From the NCBI RefSeq assembly GCF_025319965.1, contig NZ_CP012551.1, positions 1 to 36,884 on the forward strand: 36,884 bases of DNA, written 5' to 3'. Positions within the stretch are counted from its first letter, which is position 1, and every line of letters begins with the position of its first letter. Below are positions 15,499 through 21,465 of this stretch, piece by piece. Below the pieces are notes generated by a model. It was not told where the DNA came from. It did not search any database and saw only the letters and a list, made by a program, of their open reading frames with translations. A program made the translations under genes and the position numbers. This stretch comes from Campylobacter sp. RM16187. GTDB taxonomy: Bacteria > Campylobacterota > Campylobacteria > Campylobacterales > Campylobacteraceae.

Positions 15499-15738
15499 AT
15501 GGTAACATCAATAAACATACAGACATCAAATAGCGACACAGTAGCAGCCATAAAAGCTTTATTGGCACTTGATCCAGAAGCGATAATGACCTATGAAAAT
15601 GAGCCGAGTCTAAGCGAAGCCGACCAAAAAAAGCTTGAGGAAATCATCGCCGCCGATGAACGCGGAGAAATAAAATACATACCTTTCGAGGAGTTTAAAA
15701 CCGAAATGAGAGCCTACGTTAAAAGCATAGGCGCTTAA
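15499..15738 (+). CDS. Antitoxin of a RelE/ParE-type pair, copy 2
   Basis: 79 aa. The first 62 residues equal copy 1; the tail IKYIPFEEFKTEMRAYVKSI differs from copy 1 (IKYIPLEEFDRDMRSFLKSL). The changed part is where type II antitoxins bind their toxin. Same promoter and RBS as copy 1. It ends 1 nt before an intact toxin gene, so this is the likely functional pair. Confidence 0.75.
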   Translation: MVTSINIQTSNSDTVAAIKALLALDPEAIMTYENEPSLSEADQKKLEEIIAADERGEIKYIPFEEFKTEMRAYVKSIGA

Positions 15739-15739
15739 A

Positions 15740-16018
15740 ATGGAGATTATTTTAACGGAGCAATTCAAATCAGAGCTAAAAATCATTTTAGATTTTTACG
15801 CAGAGAAAAGCGAACAAACGGCAATTAATTTTCTTGAGGACTTATTTAAAAAAATTGACAATACAACTTTTATGCCTTATCGCTTTAGAAAAAATCAAAT
15901 ACTAAACAGAGAGGACATAAGGGAATTAATTTTTAAAGGTTATGTAATACCATTTCATATTAGTACAGATAGCATAAAAATTTTATCAATTTTCAAACAT
16001 AACTTACCAAAAATCTAA
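15740..16018 (+). CDS. RelE/ParE-family toxin, copy 2 (full length)
   Basis: 92 aa with the complete RelE/ParE fold: IILTEQFKSELKIILDFY, FMPYRFRKN, then IRELIFKGYVIPFHI and IKILSIFKHNL. The family includes ribosome-dependent mRNases (RelE) and gyrase poisons (ParE); the sequence alone does not decide between them. A GTGAGTTT/AAACTCAC stem follows the stop. Confidence 0.78.
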   Translation: MEIILTEQFKSELKIILDFYAEKSEQTAINFLEDLFKKIDNTTFMPYRFRKNQILNREDIRELIFKGYVIPFHISTDSIKILSIFKHNLPKI

Positions 16019-16043
16019 GTGAGTTTTTTTAAGAAACTCACTA
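16018..16043. terminator. Stem-loop after toxin copy 2
   Basis: GTGAGTTT, loop, AAACTCAC directly after the stop codon. The equivalent place after copy 1 has TTGGC...GCCAA: different bases but still complementary, suggesting that the stem is maintained. There is no U run on the plus strand, so it could stabilise mRNA rather than terminate. Confidence 0.4.
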
Positions 16044-16232
16044 AATTCAACCAAATTTCCCTCAATTCTTAAACCAAATCACCCACTTTAAGCTTCCCAA
16101 CCCTAAACTGGATAATCTCTAAATTCACAAACTGCGTTAAAATCGAACTTTTGCATAATATGTAATGAAAAGTAGTATTTTCAACAAAATAAACTATATT
16201 CCTTATGCTAAAATACACAAAAGGACATCTAC

Positions 16233-16394
16233 ATGAGTGAAATATTATATTTTGACGATACAAAAGGTTTTTGCCAAGGAGTAGCTACTGTAAAAATTGG
16301 AGATAAATGGGGTGCTATTGATATACGAGGCAATCAAATAATACCTTTTGTATATGATAGTCTAAGTAGAAGCTTTTCAAATAAGATAATATAA
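16233..16394 (+). CDS. Short WG-repeat protein (53 aa), possibly a remnant
   Basis: FCQGVATVKIGDKWGAIDI, then NQIIPFVYDSL is one clear WG (KWG) repeat. Such proteins normally have several repeats, so this is either a mini-protein or a decayed remainder. An AAAAGGAC RBS lies at the right distance from ATG 16233. Convergent with the UvrA-like gene. Confidence 0.5.
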   Translation: MSEILYFDDTKGFCQGVATVKIGDKWGAIDIRGNQIIPFVYDSLSRSFSNKII

Positions 16395-16437
16395 AAAGCA
16401 AATTTTATTTTTATATAAGGTCATATGTGCAAAAATT

Positions 16438-18540
16438 TTATAAATTTGATAAAATACCTTTTCTGTTAACCAAATCAATCTTATGCCCAAAAAAGTGTTC
16501 TATATATTGAGTGTGATCTACTATAATAATAGTTTTATTTTTAGATCTAATTTTTTCCATAAAATCAATTATTTTTAAAATTTCTACTCTACTCAATCCT
16601 TTAAAAGGTTCATCTATACCAAAAAAAGTAGATTGAGAATTGATAAACTTTAAAAGTTTTACTCTAATATTTTCACCACCAGAAAGCGAAGCCGTATGTT
16701 GGCCGATAGTCAAATAGCCGAGTTGCAAGTCTATAGCTTGCTTAACAACATTCAATATTTTAGAATCAACATTAACAAAATAGCTAAAAGCCTCTTTTAG
16801 ATCCATGCGCCATATATCAAGAATATTTTTATTATTTAACAAATAGTTTTTTAAGATTTTATTAAAACCACTTCCTTCACACTCTTTGCATTCAATTTTT
16901 ATTTTATTATGTTCAAAAAAACCATAGCCGTTACAAAATTTACATGCTCCTTCGCAACCAACACTATTAGAAAAAAAATTTCTACTTTTATTATATTTTT
17001 TTGCAAATATATCACATATTCTTGTATAAAGATCTAATGCAGTAGCGACACAAGATGACTTGCTACCCATTATTGGTTTTTGGCTTATATATATATATTT
17101 TTCAAAAAACATTGGCATATACTCTTTTAATAATATAGTTTTTCCGACACCAGATTTTCCTCTGATTAAATTTAAACAATTTTTTCCTATAGATATGTTA
17201 ACTCCACCATAATTTAATATATTGGCATTGATAGTAATTTGTATTTGCTCTGATGGTTTTTTAACTTTTGCAATATAATTTACTGATTGTTGTTCCAAAA
17301 ATGCATCTTTGTCTATAACAAATCCCCCTTCTTTTTTACCACTTTTTCCAAGAACTGTAATTCTTTTTGCCACTTTTATAAAAATATCACTATGATCGAC
17401 GATTAATAAAGTATGTTTTTTTGTAAGATTTAATATATTTTTATATACTGCTTCTTTTTCATTATTAGATAATCCCGCAAGAGGTTCATCTAAAACGATA
17501 AGTAAATTTGTTAATTGATTATTAAAAATTTGTACCATTCTTATTCTTTGGAGTTCACCCCCGGAAAGTGTTGGTATCGCTCTATGAAAACATAAGTATC
17601 CCAAATGTAGCTCGCAAGCTTTTTTTACAAAATTATAAACCGATTTTAAGGAAAAAGTGGTTTTATCATTATCTAGTAATTTATAATTTTTATTTAAAAA
17701 AAATAACAATTCATTGAAAGATACTGTCATAAGTTCACCTATAGACAAATTAGCTAACCTATATTTGTCTAATTCTTTGGAATATTTTTTTCCACAGCAA
17801 TAATCACACAAGGTATTAGAATAAAATTTATCAGAGATATTGAAATTTGGCATCATTGGCTTATCGCTCATAATGCCATAAAATTTTGTTGTTCTACTTG
17901 ATAATGAATTTGTTTTTTTATACTTAATTTTATATTTTTTCTCACTTTCTTCGTATAGAAAAACTTTTTGCTCCATTTCAGTCAATTCTCTGAATATTTT
18001 TCTATAATCTATTTCTTTATCTATACAAAATTCTTTAATTATTTGAGAATAAAAATCTTTATATCTATTCCAACATTTTATTGGATTTTTGTATAAAGGA
18101 GTATCATAATCAACAATTTTATTTTGATCTAATATTTTTTTAGTGCCCAGCCCATGACAATATTCGCATATGTTTGATGATTTATTTAAAATAAAATTTT
18201 CTTCACTAACACCTAAAATATTGGCATATAAAAAACAAATATTTCTATTTAATCCGAAATAAGTACCTATCGTAGAATGTAAATTATGATTAAAATTTAG
18301 TTGTTTTATAGGAATAGCTGGCAGCATATTTTCGTAGCTTTTAACTTTGTATATAGGTTCTTCTAAATCGTCGTCAAACATAGACATAAATTCAGTTTTT
18401 CCTATAGCCGCTACTGTATCATATGCCAAAGAAGATTTTCCACTTCCAGAATAACCTAATATTAAATTTAAACTTTTTGGGAGAATCTCTATATCTATGT
18501 TTTTGAGATTATTTGTTTCAATTCCTAGCACCTTGATCAT
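16438..18540 (-). CDS. UvrA-like twin ABC ATPase of the peptide locus
   Basis: 700 aa, shorter than UvrA (~940). Half one: Walker A GYSGSGKSS (29-37), CxxC pairs C125/C128 and C245/C248, signature LSGGE (325-329), Walker B LLIVLDEP (346-353). Half two: GKSGVGKT (461-468), zinc-type cysteines C529, C533, C536, C551, C554, signature LSGGE (619-623), FFGIDEP (639-645). The UvrB-binding region of UvrA is not apparent and there are no membrane helices. It overlaps the radical SAM gene by 23 nt, so it is third in function within the peptide operon. UvrA-like proteins outside DNA repair include self-resistance factors such as DrrC. Here immunity, peptide handling or DNA binding are all possible. Confidence 0.8.
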   Translation of the reverse strand: MIKVLGIETNNLKNIDIEILPKSLNLILGYSGSGKSSLAYDTVAAIGKTEFMSMFDDDLEEPIYKVKSYENMLPAIPIKQLNFNHNLHSTIGTYFGLNRNICFLYANILGVSEENFILNKSSNICEYCHGLGTKKILDQNKIVDYDTPLYKNPIKCWNRYKDFYSQIIKEFCIDKEIDYRKIFRELTEMEQKVFLYEESEKKYKIKYKKTNSLSSRTTKFYGIMSDKPMMPNFNISDKFYSNTLCDYCCGKKYSKELDKYRLANLSIGELMTVSFNELLFFLNKNYKLLDNDKTTFSLKSVYNFVKKACELHLGYLCFHRAIPTLSGGELQRIRMVQIFNNQLTNLLIVLDEPLAGLSNNEKEAVYKNILNLTKKHTLLIVDHSDIFIKVAKRITVLGKSGKKEGGFVIDKDAFLEQQSVNYIAKVKKPSEQIQITINANILNYGGVNISIGKNCLNLIRGKSGVGKTILLKEYMPMFFEKYIYISQKPIMGSKSSCVATALDLYTRICDIFAKKYNKSRNFFSNSVGCEGACKFCNGYGFFEHNKIKIECKECEGSGFNKILKNYLLNNKNILDIWRMDLKEAFSYFVNVDSKILNVVKQAIDLQLGYLTIGQHTASLSGGENIRVKLLKFINSQSTFFGIDEPFKGLSRVEILKIIDFMEKIRSKNKTIIIVDHTQYIEHFFGHKIDLVNRKGILSNL

Positions 18541-19927
18541 CTGTCATAGCCCTATATAGATCTTTAATTAAAAAATCTAAAGTCATTTTTGAGTGTATAC
18601 AAAATCTTTCATCTAAGGAATGAATAGTATTATTTTGTTTAATATAAGAAGCATTAATAGGACAACCGCCACCACAAATTCCTAAGGCAGAACAATCTTG
18701 ACACTCTTCTTTGTTTATTGGAGAAAGCTGAGACCATTCTATAATATCTTTATTTTTTGAGGCTATAAAATTTTCGTCAGCTATATCAGAAATAAAATAT
18801 TTCTTATTATGCAAACATCCTTGGCAAATGCCGACTTCACCATTTGAAGATATAACAATTTGTCCTCCAGCTGTTGCTGCACAGTCAGAAAAATAAATTT
18901 TTGATTCAGCAAATGCTTTTAGTTTTCTCATCATCCTATCTTCGTAAACACCAAGCTTTCTTAATTTTATAAATTGATCTATAATAAATTGTGCAGCTTT
19001 CTCATTGTATTTTTCAGACACCACAAACGTATCACTAGACATCATAATATTAAAACCGAATGATTTAATATTATATGCTTGAATCAGATCTATAATTTCA
19101 TCTCTCGAATTAATAGTTTCTTCGCTCAAAGTGACTGATAATGATATACTAATGTTTAATTTTTTTAACATATCTAGTATTGTTAAAAGTTTTTTAAATA
19201 TAGGATTACCACTATTATCAACCCTCATTGAATTTGATTCTTCAGTAAATCCATCTATACTAATACCTATACCGACTCCAAGTTTTTTAAGCTTTATAGC
19301 TCTTTCCTCATTAAGCAGTAGGCCATTTGTTATTACGGACATTTCTAAATTTTTAACAGCTTTTTCACTAACTCTTAAATTATTAATCTTTGTTGCAATA
19401 TATTCAAGCATTTCAAAATTAATAAGAGGCTCTCCTCCATAAAAAATTATTACAGGCTTATTTTCTTCAAAATTTATATTGCCACTTGATTCTTTCAATT
19501 GTCTTATAAAAAAATCTATAGCCTTATCAGCTACACTCTTAGACATATTTAATTTTGTAAAATTCTTTCTTTTTTCTTGATCATTATTACCAATAAAACA
19601 ATATTTGCATGAGAGGTTGCATTGTTCGCTTAATATAAAATAACAAACATTAATGGCAGGTTTTGGTAATTTTGTTTTTACAAATTCTAAAACTTTTTCA
19701 TCTTCAAATTTATCTTGTTTTAAGATTTTATATTTTATTAATTCTTTTATTATGCCCAATAAATCTTCAGAGGCAGAGTCTATTGCTTCAGGCTTTTGTT
19801 TTAACCAGTCATCTAACTTTTTAAATATACCTTTTTTTAAATATACTGGTTTCATTCTTAGGCTATGATATAGGGCTACAGCCTCGCCACAATCAAATAA
19901 ATGCGTAAATTTTGATAATTCTACCAT
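18518..19927 (-). CDS. Radical SAM/SPASM peptide maturase
   Basis: 469 aa. Residues 1-95 form an N-terminal domain that may bind the precursor leader (RRE-like). The [4Fe-4S]-SAM motif CNLSCKYC is at C103, C107, C110. The C-terminal SPASM/twitch region carries C349, C368, C371, C409, C412, C418, C422 and C443, including ECQDCSALGICGGGC. This matches the class that installs thioether or C-C links in RiPP precursors (sactipeptide, ranthipeptide and Cys-rich peptide maturases). Its start overlaps the second peptide gene by 7 nt. Expected cytoplasmic. The precise chemistry cannot be read from sequence. Confidence 0.9.
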   Translation of the reverse strand: MVELSKFTHLFDCGEAVALYHSLRMKPVYLKKGIFKKLDDWLKQKPEAIDSASEDLLGIIKELIKYKILKQDKFEDEKVLEFVKTKLPKPAINVCYFILSEQCNLSCKYCFIGNNDQEKRKNFTKLNMSKSVADKAIDFFIRQLKESSGNINFEENKPVIIFYGGEPLINFEMLEYIATKINNLRVSEKAVKNLEMSVITNGLLLNEERAIKLKKLGVGIGISIDGFTEESNSMRVDNSGNPIFKKLLTILDMLKKLNISISLSVTLSEETINSRDEIIDLIQAYNIKSFGFNIMMSSDTFVVSEKYNEKAAQFIIDQFIKLRKLGVYEDRMMRKLKAFAESKIYFSDCAATAGGQIVISSNGEVGICQGCLHNKKYFISDIADENFIASKNKDIIEWSQLSPINKEECQDCSALGICGGGCPINASYIKQNNTIHSLDERFCIHSKMTLDFLIKDLYRAMTDDQGARN

Positions 19928-20073
19928 TCTATGGAATTTTCTTGTGATTTTCTACAAGAACAAGCACAAGTACAACTATTACAAGACACACAAGCACATC
20001 TAGCTGCTATAATATTATCATTGTCTAATATGAGTCCGAAAAGTTTTTTATAATCAAAAGTAGTTGCTATCAT
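19921..20073 (-). CDS. Cys-rich RiPP precursor peptide 2 (50 aa)
   Basis: Leader MIATTFDYKKLFGLILDNDN, then a core from residue 26 with cysteines at 26, 28, 31, 34, 36, 38, 40 (CACVSCNSCTCACSC), and tail RKSQENSIEW. The start shares one base with the stop of peptide 1 (TAATG), and the end overlaps the maturase start (ATGGTAG). LFGLI at 11-15 is shared with peptide 1 and is a good candidate for maturase recognition. Inferred substrate of the radical SAM enzyme. Confidence 0.82.
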   Translation of the reverse strand: MIATTFDYKKLFGLILDNDNIIAARCACVSCNSCTCACSCRKSQENSIEW

Positions 20074-20240
20074 TATAAATTCTCCCATAAAATATCATCT
20101 TCATAGTTTTTTCCACTACAAGAACATCTACAAGAACACATGCATCCGGTACATTGCCCAATACATGATTCAACATAATTAGCTTGTATGTTTATAAGTC
20201 CAAAAAGTTCAGAATATGCCTCTGATGTCGTTTTAAGCAT
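20073..20240 (-). CDS. Cys-rich RiPP precursor peptide 1 (55 aa)
   Basis: Leader with YSELFGLINIQANYVES, then a core from residue 26: CIGQCTGCMCSCRCSC, with cysteines at 26, 30, 33, 35, 37, 39, 41; tail SGKNYEDDILWENL. RBS AAAGGAGAGC stands just before the ATG, the best in the operon. Seven cysteines, first at residue 26, and a trailing CxCxC ladder exactly as in peptide 2, yet the linkers differ, so this is a diverged pair rather than a recent copy. Confidence 0.82.
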   Translation of the reverse strand: MLKTTSEAYSELFGLINIQANYVESCIGQCTGCMCSCRCSCSGKNYEDDILWENL

Positions 20241-20260
20241 TTGCTCTCCTTTTTGTAATT

Positions 20261-20282
20261 TAATACTATTAGGAGTATTATA
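20261..20282 (-). promoter_or_regulatory. Promoter and operator-like dyad of the peptide operon
   Basis: A -10 TATAAT (20277-20282, minus strand) lies 37 nt before peptide 1. It overlaps the dyad TAATACT-n6-AGTATTA (20261-20280), which would cover the -10 and start site, the typical place for a repressor. No regulator gene is adjacent. Confidence 0.5.
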
Positions 20283-20466
20283 ACATATTTTATATTTTTT
20301 TAATAACCACCTATTTCCAATGTCTTGTTAAATAATTATGTAAAAAAATAAAAATATAAAAAACAGATAAAATATCGTATATATAGTTATTTAAAAACAA
20401 AAAATAAAATATTTTTTTACTGGTTTTAGTAAAATAATAATTAAAAATAAAAATTATATCATTCTA

Positions 20467-20691
20467 TTAACAATCTTGCTCTAAGCTCTTTGCCTTTTTA
20501 ACTTGTTTAGTATTTAACGAGCTACTACTTTCTGAAATAATTTCTTTAGACTTTTTACGCAAAAATTCAACCAATTCCCCTTGCTCTTTTAGTTTTTCTT
20601 CAATTTTTTTATAATTATCTTCTGCTTTTAAAAATAAATTAAGTAACTTTTTCTTACTTAAATTTTCATATTTACTATAATCATTTTGCAT
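20467..20691 (-). CDS. Small coiled-coil protein (74 aa), unknown
   Basis: Strongly charged and helical (KKKLLNLFLKAEDNYKKIEE, then KLKEQGELVEFLRKKSKEI), with a Ser-rich linker and basic tail. RBS AAGGAAA precedes the ATG. It lies divergently from the mobilisation genes. I do not recognise the family. Confidence 0.55.
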   Translation of the reverse strand: MQNDYSKYENLSKKKLLNLFLKAEDNYKKIEEKLKEQGELVEFLRKKSKEIISESSSSLNTKQVKKAKSLEQDC

Positions 20692-20859
20692 TTTTATTTC
20701 CTTAATATAAAATAAAATTAATCAATATTATAGTAAAAAAATTAATCTAAATCAATTTAAATTTTATTGCATGTTTCTTATAAGTCTGTATGGCCTTGAC
20801 TCTAGTCTTTTATTTAAGTATAATGATCTTATTAATATAGTTAAAATATAAGGGCGAGC

Positions 20860-21105
20860 ATACTCCTTGTATATACAAAATGCTATCGCATTTCGATATA
20901 CTGCGGAGGCTCGTAAGAGGGAAAATCCCCCTTAACCCCCTTTGAAAAATATGCCGTATATAGCCTAATGGCTAGTAAAAAATCTAAAGATTTTTTAAGG
21001 CAATTTTTCAAATATGGGGACGGCAACCACACTCCCCATACCCCTATGATGCTTCATTTTTTATATATAGCTATAAAAATGAAGTTAAGCAGATAGCAAC
21101 AAACA
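20860..21105. other. Candidate oriT region upstream of mbeC
   Basis: A gene-free 414-base stretch between 20692 and 21105. It contains a long imperfect inverted repeat: CCCCCTTTGAAAAATATGCC (20936-20955) against GGCAATTTTTCAAATATGGGG (20999-21019). Inside it are a GCC-taat-GGC hairpin and AAAAAATCT-aa-AGATTTTTT (20977-20996). ColE1-type plasmids carry oriT just upstream of mbeC, so position and structure fit. A nick site cannot be named from sequence alone. Confidence 0.5.
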
Positions 21106-21465
21106 ATGGATAAACTAATGAAAAAGAAAGAAAAAGAGAATAAAACTATCACAAAAATTTTAAGACTTACTCCAACTGAATGGGATAAGATCTCATCTAA
21201 AATGTCAGAGTTAGGTGGCATAACTTTTTCAGAATTTGCCCTTAAGTCTATGCTGTCAAGACAGCTTATAAAAACCCCTATTACAAAAGAGTTGATTTTA
21301 GAACTTTCAAGACAAGGAAACAGCCTAAACCAAATCGCTTATAAGCTTAATAAAGGCGAAAGTCTTGACAGGATAGCCCTTACCCTTGTTAGCCAATCTC
21401 TTGAAGCCTTAAACGGCATTTATGGGCTTTTAAACAATAAACAAAACACAGAAGATGATAGTTAA
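21106..21465 (+). CDS. mbeC: Mobilisation accessory protein MobC (MbeC-like)
   Basis: 119 aa. It has an N-terminal basic region, then ILRLTPTEWDKISSKMSELG and FSEFALKSML (RHH-like), then the MobC signature region LSRQGNSLNQIAYKLNKG. MobC proteins bind oriT and help the relaxase to open it. The gene overlaps mbeA by 11 nt. The upstream RBS is weak; a second ATG at 21118 is a possible start. Confidence 0.85.
   Translation: MDKLMKKKEKENKTITKILRLTPTEWDKISSKMSELGGITFSEFALKSMLSRQLIKTPITKELILELSRQGNSLNQIAYKLNKGESLDRIALTLVSQSLEALNGIYGLLNNKQNTEDDS

Larger units (their letters stand above)
14515..15683. repeat. Copy 2 of the 1169-bp direct repeat
   Basis: Matches 9265-10433 with no mismatch seen; same gene content and orientation. 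Homology resumes at 15869-15917 with the same 5250 offset after a 185-bp diverged block, and continues past the toxin to about 16190. Confidence 0.9.

Noticed and set aside
16069..16263. 64-aa minus-strand frame downstream of toxin copy 2
   Set aside because: No RBS, overlaps the control region and start of the WG-repeat frame, and the equivalent region of copy 1 does not keep it open.
20073..20240. Metallothionein or rubredoxin-like small protein instead of a RiPP precursor
   Set aside because: The CxC pattern alone would allow it, but the overlap with a SPASM radical SAM gene and a second peptide with a shared leader motif favour a modified precursor. Metal binding of the product remains possible.
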